DNA of 64,000 bases from Deltaproteobacteria bacterium (lineage in GTDB: Bacteria; Desulfobacterota; BSN033; UBA1163). The stretch covers positions 1 through 64,000 of the forward strand of contig JAGVBT010000039.1 in assembly GCA_020059605.1 (NCBI GenBank), in the 5' to 3' direction. The position numbers and the translations under genes are program-made. Positions 14,917 to 22,919 of this stretch are shown here, piece after piece. The first letter of the stretch is position 1. Each line of letters begins with the position of its first letter. Under the pieces are notes generated by a model. That model ran no database searches. It was not told the DNA's origin and saw nothing but the letters and a program-made list of their open reading frames with translations.

Positions 14917-16403
14917 GCGGCAGAAGGCTCGATAAACGCATCCCGGAGGAGTTTGCTCTGCCTTGAAAAGGCCTGGCGGGGATTCCTCGTATCCTTCATC
15001 AACGATATCTCCTGTGTGATGAGCCGTGTGACATTCAGAAGGTAGGTTTCCGGTTTCTTCATTTCTTTTTGATAGAGGGGATGCTGTTGATTGATATAGA
15101 TCACCGTGCCTTCCGTAAAACACTCCGGCCCTTCCTCCCTAAAATCATCCACACAAACCGACACGCCCGCTTCTCCGAATCGCATCCTCTGGACAACGGC
15201 ATTAGGGGTCAATCGCTTGACCATGGGGGATTTCTTTCTCGCTTTTTTCGGCGGAGGGGGCGGCAGGCTCTCCCCGCTGACTTTCCCTTCTTCGGTAGGC
15301 TCAACCTCTTTCTCTTCCTTCGGCTCCAACTTTTTTGAAACAACCCCTGCGCCGCCCATGCCTTCGCCTTCTCCCGCCAGGGGAATGGCCCCAAAAGGAG
15401 AAAGGTCGGGGTTCAAAACCAGCGCACGGTGAACCCTCTGTAAAGCCTCCTTCAACGCCTTACTCGCCTTTCGTTTCTCCTTGCGGCCTGCCAACCGCTT
15501 GAGAATGCCGTCAACCTCTTTGACGACCTTATCCATGACGTTCCGGAAAGCCTGGTAGGGCGGACTATCGGTCACAAACCCTGAACGGTCCGTTGTGACC
15601 GGAAGAAAATCGGCGTGCACTTCTCCCCGAATCCTGGAAACAATCTTCCCCCAGTGCTCCAATCCGAAGAGCTCCCTCTTGACCGTCACCTGTTTCACCT
15701 TCACTTCAACTCCCAGTTCCACCGGGGAAGAAGTCGATGAAGGGAGGATGATGATCTCCCCATGGACCGGACCGAACTCTGTTCCCTCAAGGAAAGGAAT
15801 CCGGTGTCCACTCAGGCTTCTGGGAGTGATCCGCTCTCCGTTTAACCTGACCGTAAAATGGGTGGCCTTTAAAGGGGTCCCTTCAACAATTTTTCGAACC
15901 ACCTCTTCGGGTTCAAAGACCCGTGTCAATCTGAGGAGCGTCACGGTGGTGCCATCCCCTCTTTCTCGATCGGGTGGCAGGACCTGGAGGGGAAGGTTCC
16001 ACTGGCCCCCCTCTTTTTCCCATTCCATCTTGTCGAACGTCACCCTGGCCGCAAAATCGCTTTTTTGAGTATAGACCTCAAAGCACTCGCAGGCGGAAAG
16101 ACTGGCAAACTTACCGATGCCGAACTGACCGATACGGTCGCGGTGAAAAAGAGGAGATCTCGCCTTCAAAACCTTTTCCTGGGAGCCGATATTAAAATAC
16201 TGCCGGAGGCCCTCCCGGTCCATCCCCGTGCCGTTATCTTTGACCTCGATAAACTCGCCGGTCATCTTGATGAAAACCTCGGTGGCATCCGCATCGTAGG
16301 CATTGTTTACCAGCTCCCGGATGAGCTCAATGCTTTCCGAATAGAGCCTTTCCCCGATCGTGATCAAATGGCTTTTATCAACCGTAACCGGAAGGACTTC
16401 CAT
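14913..16403 (-). CDS. GHKL-type ATPase of Hsp90/MutL-like fold
   Basis: A 496-residue protein with an N-terminal Bergerat ATP-binding fold: ELIRELVNNAYDADA (about 27-41), VKDNGTGMD (54-62) and GQFGIGKFASLSACE (92-106). The middle region resembles the second domain of Hsp90/MutL relatives (DGTTVTLLRL; VHADFLPVTTDRSGFVTDSPPYQAF). Residues about 345-400 are a charged, proline-rich linker with PPPPPPKKARKK, then a C-terminal domain of unknown type. It is neither a canonical HtpG nor MutL. A small gene precedes it by 36 bases on the same strand. Relatives are found scattered in bacteria and some are in defence loci; the function here is unknown. Confidence 0.78.
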   Translation of the reverse strand: MEVLPVTVDKSHLITIGERLYSESIELIRELVNNAYDADATEVFIKMTGEFIEVKDNGTGMDREGLRQYFNIGSQEKVLKARSPLFHRDRIGQFGIGKFASLSACECFEVYTQKSDFAARVTFDKMEWEKEGGQWNLPLQVLPPDRERGDGTTVTLLRLTRVFEPEEVVRKIVEGTPLKATHFTVRLNGERITPRSLSGHRIPFLEGTEFGPVHGEIIILPSSTSSPVELGVEVKVKQVTVKRELFGLEHWGKIVSRIRGEVHADFLPVTTDRSGFVTDSPPYQAFRNVMDKVVKEVDGILKRLAGRKEKRKASKALKEALQRVHRALVLNPDLSPFGAIPLAGEGEGMGGAGVVSKKLEPKEEKEVEPTEEGKVSGESLPPPPPKKARKKSPMVKRLTPNAVVQRMRFGEAGVSVCVDDFREEGPECFTEGTVIYINQQHPLYQKEMKKPETYLLNVTRLITQEISLMKDTRNPRQAFSRQSKLLRDAFIEPSAA

Positions 16404-16439
16404 CTATCCGCTCCATTCCTTCATCTCATACTTGTTGAT

Positions 16440-16729
16440 TTAAATGGAACTCCACTCAATTTCGTCGATGACCTTCAATATCTCGCCTGTCAGCGTGAGG
16501 ATATCTTCCATGTGCCGTCCTACCTTCAGAGGCGGAGCGACCAGAACCCACGCCCCTGGCCCAAGATACACACTGGCCATGATGCTCTGAGCCAAACTCG
16601 TTTGTTGCAGGAGTTCCCGAACCGAACGGGCAGGCGTGACCTCTGAAGGAGACGCAAGCGGAGGGATTGAATCCGGATGAACTCCCCGATCAGAAAACAT
16701 TTTTCTTCGGGATCTTCCATAAAGCTCAT
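16440..16729 (-). pseudogene. small protein gene, probably split by a frameshift
   Basis: Two minus-strand frames together look like one gene of about 96 codons. The first begins with ATG at 16729 (MSFMEDPEEKCFLIGEFIRIQS) and degenerates into Arg/Leu-rich sequence. The second, ending at 16440, carries the protein-like part SVRELLQQTSLAQSIMASVYLGPGAWVLVAPPLK and GEILKVIDEIEW. A shift near 16640-16665 would join them. Alternatively the second frame alone is an 86-residue gene with ATG at 16700. A promoter lies at 16804-16832 and the GHKL ATPase gene follows. I do not recognise the family. Confidence 0.45.
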
Positions 16730-16803
16730 TTATTGCATTTTAAACCTTTTCGGGTTTGTCCACCGGTATTCCCCGCACCTCCCCCATCCATAACTCCCGC
16801 CTG

Positions 16804-16832
16804 AATGTACAAAAAAGTGGAGAATCTGTCAA
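16804..16832 (-). promoter_or_regulatory. promoter of small gene and GHKL ATPase
   Basis: Minus-strand TTGACA (16832-16827), exactly 17 bases, TACATT (16809-16804). The transcript would begin about 70 bases before the ATG at 16729. Confidence 0.55.
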
Positions 16833-16858
16833 GAAAAATCCCAATGCGCATTTTGGAG

Positions 16859-16887
16859 TTGACAGAGAGGCTAAAAGGGTTTAGGGT
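16859..16887 (+). promoter_or_regulatory. candidate promoter of galE
   Basis: TTGACA at 16859-16864, 17-base spacer and a poor -10 box TAGGGT at 16882-16887. It lies back to back with the minus-strand promoter at 16804-16832. Confidence 0.35.
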
Positions 16888-16960
16888 AAAAAACAAGTCG
16901 GAGGGAATCCCATGCCGGATGAACCGAAGATTCTAATCAAGGGATGAAAGAAGGAGATCA

Positions 16961-17944
16961 ATGATGGCCATCCTGATCACCGGCGGAGCGGGGTATATTG
17001 GAAGCCATACGGTTAAGGAACTTCTCCGGCATGGCCATGAACCCGTTGTTTATGACAATCTCCAAACCGGCCATCGAAAGGCTGTCATGAACGCCCCATT
17101 GATTGAAGGAGATCTATCAGACTTGGAGAGACTGGAGAAAACGTTTCGCTCATTTTCCATTAAGGCCGTCATCCACTTTGCGGCCGACTCCCTGGTGGGA
17201 GAATCGATGGAAAACCCGTTGAAGTATTTTGCCAACAATGTCAAAAACAGCATCCAGCTTCTTGAAGCAATGGTCCGGTTCAATGTGAAAAAAATAGTTT
17301 TTTCCTCTTCTGCGGCTGTTTACGGGGAGCCGAAGGAGGTTCCGATCACCGAGGAGCACCCGTGCCGGCCGACCAACCCATACGGTGAAACGAAATGGAT
17401 CTTCGAGAAGGCTCTGGAAGCCCTCCACCGGTCCGGGAAGATTGACTTTATCTCCCTCAGGTATTTTAATGCGGCCGGGGCCGATCCCGAAGGAGAGCTG
17501 GGGGAAGACCACGCCCCTGAAACCCATCTCGTCCCCATCTGTATTAACTCAGCCTTGGATGGAAGGCCTGTCCCGATCTTCGGGACAAACTATGATACCC
17601 CTGACGGAACCTGCATTCGCGATTATATCCATGTCACAGACCTGGCGCTGGCCCACCTCCTGGCCCTTGAGAACCTGGGGCATGACGGAACGGCCGGGGT
17701 CTATAACCTTGGAAATGGCAGCGGGTATTCGGTGAAACAGGTGGTCGGAACGGTGGAGAGGGTGACAGGAATCAAGATCGCAACCGTCGAATCACCTCCG
17801 AGGCCGGGCGACCCGGCCCGGTTGGTGGCTGGCTCCGCCAGGATCAGAAAGGCGCTGGGATGGACGCCCAACTACCCGGAGATTGAAAGGATCGTTGAAA
17901 CCGCCTATCGATGGCATTTGAATCATCCGACTGGAATGGGTTGA
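16961..17944 (+). CDS. galE: UDP-glucose 4-epimerase
   Basis: A 327-residue short-chain dehydrogenase that interconverts UDP-glucose and UDP-galactose for polysaccharide synthesis. The NAD-binding GGAGYIGSH lies at 8-16, the catalytic Ser in FSSSAAVYG (about 114-122) and the YxxxK pair is Y141/K145 (NPYGETK). RYFNAAGADPEGELGE and the C-terminal GDPARLVAGSARIRKALGW are typical of GalE rather than of other NDP-sugar epimerases. GGAGATC precedes the double ATG. It stands alone on its strand between the GHKL locus and the HU gene. Confidence 0.94.
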   Translation: MMAILITGGAGYIGSHTVKELLRHGHEPVVYDNLQTGHRKAVMNAPLIEGDLSDLERLEKTFRSFSIKAVIHFAADSLVGESMENPLKYFANNVKNSIQLLEAMVRFNVKKIVFSSSAAVYGEPKEVPITEEHPCRPTNPYGETKWIFEKALEALHRSGKIDFISLRYFNAAGADPEGELGEDHAPETHLVPICINSALDGRPVPIFGTNYDTPDGTCIRDYIHVTDLALAHLLALENLGHDGTAGVYNLGNGSGYSVKQVVGTVERVTGIKIATVESPPRPGDPARLVAGSARIRKALGWTPNYPEIERIVETAYRWHLNHPTGMG

Positions 17945-17989
17945 TGTTTCACGCCGGAGAAAAGTCTCAAGAAAAATGAAAAATTCCAC

Positions 17990-18017
17990 TTGCTTTTTGA
18001 AAACTTTCTTGTATAAT
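17990..18017 (+). promoter_or_regulatory. promoter of HU-like gene
   Basis: TTGCTT at 17990-17995, 16-base spacer, consensus TATAAT at 18012-18017, followed by GGAGGG ahead of the ATG at 18057. The perfect -10 box fits a highly expressed nucleoid protein. Confidence 0.72.
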
Positions 18018-18056
18018 CTGTTCAAATAAATTTTTTCTTTCGAGGAGGGTACAAAC

Positions 18057-18359
18057 ATGGCAGGAAAGAAACCGCTCACCAAATCACAGATTGTCTCTTA
18101 TTTTGCAAAGAAGTTCGATCTCTCCAAAAAGGCAGCCGGAACCATCATCGACGAATTCGCAGTGTTAGCCATTGCGGAAACCAAGAAGGCAAGTTCTTTT
18201 ACCCTGCCCGGCATCGGCAAACTCGTCCTGGTAAAACGGAAAGCCCGTGTGGGAAGAAATCCGGCAACCGGCGCTGTGATCAACATTCCAGCGAAGACCG
18301 TGGTCAAGATGCGGGTCGCCAAGGCATGCAAGGACGCCATCGTCCCGCCGAAAAAGTAA
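18057..18359 (+). CDS. HU/IHF-family nucleoid DNA-binding protein
   Basis: A 100-residue basic protein that bends DNA as a dimer. N-terminal helices carry LTKSQIVSYFAKKFDLSKKAAGTIIDEF, and the beta-arm region shows the family signature GRNPATGAVINIPAKTVVKMRVAKACKDA (about 64-92). An internal stretch SFTLPGIGKLVLVKRKAR replaces the usual FGxF-type segment. Length and sequence fit a homodimeric HU relative more than IHF. It has its own strong promoter and a large terminator hairpin, so it is monocistronic. Confidence 0.93.
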   Translation: MAGKKPLTKSQIVSYFAKKFDLSKKAAGTIIDEFAVLAIAETKKASSFTLPGIGKLVLVKRKARVGRNPATGAVINIPAKTVVKMRVAKACKDAIVPPKK

Positions 18360-18405
18360 CCACCGTATTCCAACAGACCGGGGTTATTCAAAAATTCATG
18401 CGGAA

Positions 18406-18455
18406 AGGGGAACAATCTCCCGAAGATCGCAGAGGGATATTGTTCTCCTTTGTTT
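18406..18455 (+). terminator. long terminator hairpin after HU-like gene
   Basis: Two 16-base arms (18406-18421 and 18434-18449) pair at 14 of 16 positions around a 12-base loop, followed by a T-rich run (ttgtttgaattt). It could serve both this gene and the convergent cyclodeaminase gene. Confidence 0.65.
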
Positions 18456-18518
18456 GAATTTCTGTTCCCAGAGGAAAAACAGGCCGTTTCCACCATATAT
18501 CCTTATGGGAACGGGGGC

Positions 18519-19127
18519 TTATCGGACTTTGGCGAGATGCCTTAAAATCTCTCCCATCAGGTGATTCCGGTTTTTGGCCCATTGTGTCATCAGTAACCGC
18601 ATCTTTTTCAAAAAAGTTTTTTCCGTAACCGGAACCAGGTTGATTCCGATGTTGAGCAGTCCTCCGGCCAGGGCGGCGTCCGCAAGAAAAGCAGCCACGC
18701 CCGCATCACTGACCGCGTTGGGGTTTCCCTTGATGATCAGAACCCTCGAATAATCCAGAAGAAGAAGGGCCTGCAGGCATACCAGCCGGGGAGTCCGGGT
18801 GGCCGCTCGATAGGCCTTTTGAATCTCTCTGGTTCGATGAATACTGTCCCTCTCCGTCTTTTTGGGAAGACGAAAGGCCCGGATCACACCATCAAAGGAT
18901 TTCGCGTCTTCATCAACGGCAAGCAGGAGCCTTTCCTGAAGGGCTAAAGCTCTCTTCCTGATCTTGCCCATTTCCTTTCCTTGCTTCCTATCCTTCTTTG
19001 CAGAGAGACCAGCCACCATGGCAATGAGAGCGGCGGACAGCGCCCCTGCCAAGGCAGAGGCGCTTCCGCCTCCGGGGGTCGGTCGGTCGGATGCCACTTT
19101 GTCTAAGAATCGTTTTATTTCCATCAT
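18519..19127 (-). CDS. fchA: formimido-/methenyl-tetrahydrofolate cyclodeaminase family protein
   Basis: A 202-residue helical protein of the cyclodeaminase/cyclohydrolase family. It opens MEIKRFLDKVASDRPTPGGGSASALAGALSAALIAMVAGLS, the conserved glycine-rich folate site, and keeps NPNAVSDAGVAAFLADAALAGGLLNIGIN (about 135-163). By family it converts 5-formimino-tetrahydrofolate to methenyl-tetrahydrofolate plus ammonia. It lies on the same strand as ftcD, whose product would be its substrate, so together they finish histidine degradation and feed one-carbon pools. Between them lies an inverted-repeat element (19186-19317). Confidence 0.9.
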   Translation of the reverse strand: MMEIKRFLDKVASDRPTPGGGSASALAGALSAALIAMVAGLSAKKDRKQGKEMGKIRKRALALQERLLLAVDEDAKSFDGVIRAFRLPKKTERDSIHRTREIQKAYRAATRTPRLVCLQALLLLDYSRVLIIKGNPNAVSDAGVAAFLADAALAGGLLNIGINLVPVTEKTFLKKMRLLMTQWAKNRNHLMGEILRHLAKVR

Positions 19128-19185
19128 CCCTCCTATTCACCCCCACCTCTGCCTGCCGGCAGGCAGGCCCTCCCTCCCCCGTCAA

Positions 19186-19317
19186 GAGACTGTGTCGCAA
19201 GTCCGTTCATGGTTCGACAGGCTCACCACGAACGGAAAAAGGCACACTTAAAATCAATTAATTCGCCGTTCGCCCTGAGCATGTCGAAGGGTGAACGGCG
19301 AATTACGACACAGTCTC
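19186..19317. repeat. 132-bp inverted-repeat element with nested palindromes
   Basis: Perfect 12-bp terminal inverted repeats gagactgtgtcg (19186-19197) and its complement (19306-19317) flank two internal palindromes: gttcatgg...ccacgaac (19205-19233) and cgccgttcgccc...gggtgaacggcg (19264-19300). A separate palindrome, gcctgccggcaggc, lies at about 19151-19164. The arrangement resembles a small non-autonomous element or REP cluster inserted between ftcD and fchA. Confidence 0.7.
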
Positions 19318-19344
19318 CAAAGGGGGAGAAGAAACACAGGGGGC

Positions 19345-20241
19345 TTATTCGAAATCTAAAATCCGTTGCTCGATCACCTGGTTTATTGAAAATTCCGGGT
19401 ACTTTAAAAAATGCCGGACCAAACCTTCGAGAACCTTCAGGGGAATCATTCCAACGATCTCGGATCCTTCGATCTCAATGCCTTTCCCCGCAGCCTCTTT
19501 CCTGATGAACTCATAGACCTTGGGGATATTAGTTACCCGGTAATTGGTCAGGTTCATCGAGACCTGAACCATTCCCTTCTCCTTTAACGCCACCCCCATG
19601 GCCCTCACCCGGGGGAATCCCCCGTCTTTAAACCTCACCTTTTTTGCGATCTCCTTTGCCATTGCGAGATCTTCACTCTTCAGGTTGACATTGTATGCCA
19701 CCAGGGGGAACCGGGCTCCCACGACCGTTGCTCCGGACTTGGGATTAAAAAGGTCAGGACCCTCATCCGGTTTCCAGAAGGGGTCCTTCATCTTTTCAAC
19801 AAGCCCCTCATACTCCCCTCTTCGAATCGCCGGGAGTTCCTTTCTCTCCGCCCGGAGAGCCGCGTCTTCATAAAAAAAGACAGGGATTCCCCGCCCCCCC
19901 AACTCCTTTCCGAATCCCCGCGCCATGTCAACCGCCTCTTCCACCTCAACCCCGTGAACCGGAACGAATGGGACCACATCCACTGCCCCCAAACGGGGAT
20001 GCCCTCCCCTGTGCTGGCTCATGTCGATAAGGTCAATCGCCTGATGTGCCAGGGAAAGGGCTGCTTCTTTCACCGCCTCCGGATCGCCGACAAAGGTAAA
20101 GACACTCCGGTGATGGTCCCAATCCGATGAGATGTCGAGGAGCTGGACCCCTTTGTGCTTTCGAATTGCTTCGGCCATCAAAGCGATCTTATCCGCATCT
20201 CTTCCCTCGCTGATATTGGGAACACATTCAAGAAGTCTCAT
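19345..20241 (-). CDS. ftcD: glutamate formimidoyltransferase
   Basis: A 298-residue monofunctional transferase that moves the formimino group of N-formimino-glutamate, the end product of the hut pathway, to tetrahydrofolate. The start at 20241 gives the canonical N-terminus MRLLECVPNISEGRD; upstream codons are encoded by the AT-rich repeat spacer. Recognisable are DISSDWDHHRSVFTFVGDP (about 37-55) with the catalytic His region, HRGGHPRLGAVDVVPFVPV (about 79-97) and KVRFKDGGFPRVRAMG. The mammalian enzyme fuses this domain to a cyclodeaminase; here that activity is the separate gene at 18519-19127. Confidence 0.93.
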   Translation of the reverse strand: MRLLECVPNISEGRDADKIALMAEAIRKHKGVQLLDISSDWDHHRSVFTFVGDPEAVKEAALSLAHQAIDLIDMSQHRGGHPRLGAVDVVPFVPVHGVEVEEAVDMARGFGKELGGRGIPVFFYEDAALRAERKELPAIRRGEYEGLVEKMKDPFWKPDEGPDLFNPKSGATVVGARFPLVAYNVNLKSEDLAMAKEIAKKVRFKDGGFPRVRAMGVALKEKGMVQVSMNLTNYRVTNIPKVYEFIRKEAAGKGIEIEGSEIVGMIPLKVLEGLVRHFLKYPEFSINQVIEQRILDFE

Positions 20242-20395
20242 CGAATTCAATCCATTAAATCCGAAATCCGAATATCGAAATCCGAAACAATTTCGAAATC
20301 CAAATCTCAAAATTTAAAACTGTCCTCTCCTGTTTTTTTTACTTTTATTTTGAGCATTCGTGCTTGTTTCGAGTTTCGTATTTTGTGCTTCGAAA
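20242..20395. repeat. AT-rich spacer with iterated CGAAATCCGAA motif
   Basis: Between hutI and ftcD, variants of cgaaatccgaa and tcgaaat occur at least five times (20261-20310 and again near 20385). No promoter or gene is convincing. Confidence 0.45.
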
Positions 20396-21670
20396 TTAGG
20401 GCACTGAGTCGGTATAAAGCTTAGGTCCCTTGTGGACTATCTTCCCTTCCTTAATTACGGTCTTCACATGATCCACGCCGAAATGGTAGGGAAAATATTT
20501 ATAATTAGGAATATCGAGAACCAGGACATCCGCCTTCTTTCCCGTATCGAGGCTTCCGATCTCCTCTCCCCGTCCCATGGATTTAGCGGCGTGGATGGTC
20601 GTCGCCTGGACGACCTCCTGGGGGGTCATTCTATAGAAGAGGCAACCCATGGTCATCATCAGGGGAAGGGACTCGGTCATCGAGGAACCCGGATTCAAAT
20701 CGGTGGAAAGGGAAACCGACACCCCTCTCTCGATCATCTCTCGTGCCGGCGGATATATCCCCATTGATAAAAAGAAACTTGCCCCAGGGAGCAGGACCGC
20801 GGTGACCCCCTTCTCCGCCATCCGCTCCATCCCCTTCTGGCTCACATATTCGAGATGATCGGCGGAATAAGCCCCGAGCTCGGCCGCCAGTTCCGCTCCA
20901 CCGCCCGGGCTGAGCTGATCTGCGTGGATTTTTGGCTTGAGGCCGTGACGTTTTCCCGTCTCGAGAATCTCCCTCGACTCTTCGATGCTGAAGGCCTTCT
21001 CCTCGCAGAAAACATCGCAAAACTCCGCTAGCCCTTCCCGGGCCGCCTCCGGAATCATCTCCTGAACGAGAAGGTTGATATATTTGCTTCGCTCATCCTT
21101 AAACTCCTTTGGAATGGCATGGGCCCCCAGGAAGGTCGGGACGATGTCCACGGGATGATCTTTCTGCAATGCCTTCATCACCCGGAGAATCTTTAATTCA
21201 TCCTCAAGCGAAAGCCCGTAACCGCTTTTGGCCTCAATGGTCGTCACTCCCGTAGAGAGCAGGCGGTTGAGCCTCTTCTTGCCCAGAGAGAAAAGCTCGG
21301 CGAAAGAGGCCTTTCTCGTCGCCTCGACCGTTGAGAGAATTCCGCCCCCTCTCCCGGCGATTTCCAGATAGGAAAGGCCTTGAACCCTCTGTTCGAATTC
21401 ATTCTCTCTTGACCCGGCAAAGATGAGATGGGTATGCGAATCGATGAGTCCGGGCATCACCACCTTCCCTTTCGCATCGATCTCCCGCCCTTCCGGGCAC
21501 AAAACAAAATCTCCCGGCAATTGATCCGTTCTTCCGATCCAGAAGATTCTGCCCTCCCGAACGGCAATGGCGCCGTTGGGTATGATCCCCAATCCTGATG
21601 CATCCTTGAAGGAAGAAGAAAGGGTGAGAAGCTCTTTTGCATTTCTGATGAGAAGATCGATCTTAGTCAT
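20396..21670 (-). CDS. hutI: imidazolonepropionase
   Basis: A 424-residue amidohydrolase that opens 4-imidazolone-5-propionate to N-formimino-glutamate, step three of histidine degradation. The start at 21670 (MTKIDLLIRNAKELLTL) avoids the repeat-derived upstream codons. Metal-site and substrate motifs: MPGLIDSHTHLIFAGSRENEFEQR (about 70-93), TTIEAKSGYGL (about 145), PKIHADQLSPGGGAELA (about 249-265), and STDLNPGSSMTESLPLMM (about 325). It is followed by ftcD and preceded by the HisC-like gene on the same strand. Confidence 0.95.
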   Translation of the reverse strand: MTKIDLLIRNAKELLTLSSSFKDASGLGIIPNGAIAVREGRIFWIGRTDQLPGDFVLCPEGREIDAKGKVVMPGLIDSHTHLIFAGSRENEFEQRVQGLSYLEIAGRGGGILSTVEATRKASFAELFSLGKKRLNRLLSTGVTTIEAKSGYGLSLEDELKILRVMKALQKDHPVDIVPTFLGAHAIPKEFKDERSKYINLLVQEMIPEAAREGLAEFCDVFCEEKAFSIEESREILETGKRHGLKPKIHADQLSPGGGAELAAELGAYSADHLEYVSQKGMERMAEKGVTAVLLPGASFFLSMGIYPPAREMIERGVSVSLSTDLNPGSSMTESLPLMMTMGCLFYRMTPQEVVQATTIHAAKSMGRGEEIGSLDTGKKADVLVLDIPNYKYFPYHFGVDHVKTVIKEGKIVHKGPKLYTDSVP

Positions 21671-21827
21671 TTGAATAATTTTCAAATGGAAATTCCAATA
21701 ACCAAATTCCAAGCTCCATATAAATTCCAGTGACCGAATAATCAAATTGGTTTTTTAAATTGGAATTTGGATATTGGTTATTATTTGATTATTGGTGCTT
21801 GGATCTTGGTTATTATGAATCCCCTCT
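21671..21827. repeat. AT-rich spacer with iterated GGAATTTGG/TTGGTTATT motifs
   Basis: The hisC-hutI gap consists largely of direct and inverted copies of ttggaatttgg-, accaaattcca- and ttggttatt-like units. It holds no reading frame. The same motif family appears at 46600-46690. Confidence 0.5.
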
Positions 21828-22919
21828 TTATAGTATCTTCTTCAACGCCTTAATGAATCTTCGATTATCTTCCATTCTCCCGATGGTGATTCTGCCACAG
21901 GTGAGATAGCCCCATGTCTTTCCGGGGCGGATGATGATTCCCTCTCTCAGGAGACCTTCAAAGACTTCTTCGATGTCTTTCCCGAAATCGATAAAAACGA
22001 AATTGGCCTCGCTCGGAACATAGCGAACTCCCATCCTGTCCAGTTCCTTATAAAGATACCTTCTTCCTTCGTAAACCAGTTGAATCGATTTAACGATATG
22101 TTCCGTGTCGCCCAGCGCAGCGACCGCGGCCGCCTGGGCCAGCCGGTGAACGGGGAAAGGGTCCCTCACCTGGTAGAGGCAACGGATGAGATCTTCCCTC
22201 CCGATCGCATAGCCGACTCTCAGGCCGGCCAGTCCATAAACCTTTGAAAAGGTCCGGAGTGCGATTACCTGCTTTCCGTTCTTCACATAATCCAAGCCGC
22301 TGGGATAGAAAGGCGCTTCCACAAAATCTCCGTAGGCTTCATCCAGGATGACGATGACCCGTCCGGGCAACCCGGCGAGAAACCGGTTGAGGGAGGGTTC
22401 GAAGACGATGGTTCCGGTAGGATTATTCGGGTTGCAGACGAAGATGAGTTTTGTCCTTCGGGTCACCCGGTTGAGCATGCCATCGAGATCATGGGTGAAA
22501 TCCCGCAATCTTACCCGCACGGGTTTTCCTCCCATGATTCGGGTGACATTGGTATAAACGGGAAAAGTGGGATCCGCCATGATCACTTCATCCCCTTCAT
22601 CCACAAAGGCGTTGGCAATCATGAGGATGAGATTATCGGCCCCGTTCGAAACGACGATGTTTTCCTCGGCCAGGGATAGGACCTTCGCCAGGGCCTTCCT
22701 TAACACCGGACTGGTCCCTTCCGGATAGAAGTGGATGTTCGAAAGTTCTTTCCGGATGGCTTCCAGGGCCTGGGGGGAAGGGCCAAGGAGGTTTTCATTC
22801 GATGCCAGCTTGACCCATCTCTTGGCCCCGTATTGTTTCTGAACCTCTTCGATCGATCTCCCGGGAATGTAAGAAGCGATTTTTAAAATCCCTTTTCTCG
22901 CCAATTTTTCAATCTTCAT
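21828..22919 (-). CDS. hisC: HisC-type PLP aminotransferase
   Basis: A 363-residue fold-type I aminotransferase of the histidinol-phosphate group: SNENLLGPSP (40-49), NPNNPTG (163-169), LDEAYGDFV (192-200), the PLP lysine K226 in RTFSKVYGLAGLRVGYAIG and a C-terminal GRITIGRMEDNRRFI. Orthodox HisC acts in histidine synthesis, but this gene stands among histidine-degradation genes and its ATG directly abuts the stop of the MtmB-like methyltransferase gene. A role on histidine, an aromatic amino acid or the demethylation product is therefore equally plausible. I keep the symbol for the family, not for a proven role. Confidence 0.82.
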   Translation of the reverse strand: MKIEKLARKGILKIASYIPGRSIEEVQKQYGAKRWVKLASNENLLGPSPQALEAIRKELSNIHFYPEGTSPVLRKALAKVLSLAEENIVVSNGADNLILMIANAFVDEGDEVIMADPTFPVYTNVTRIMGGKPVRVRLRDFTHDLDGMLNRVTRRTKLIFVCNPNNPTGTIVFEPSLNRFLAGLPGRVIVILDEAYGDFVEAPFYPSGLDYVKNGKQVIALRTFSKVYGLAGLRVGYAIGREDLIRCLYQVRDPFPVHRLAQAAAVAALGDTEHIVKSIQLVYEGRRYLYKELDRMGVRYVPSEANFVFIDFGKDIEEVFEGLLREGIIIRPGKTWGYLTCGRITIGRMEDNRRFIKALKKIL

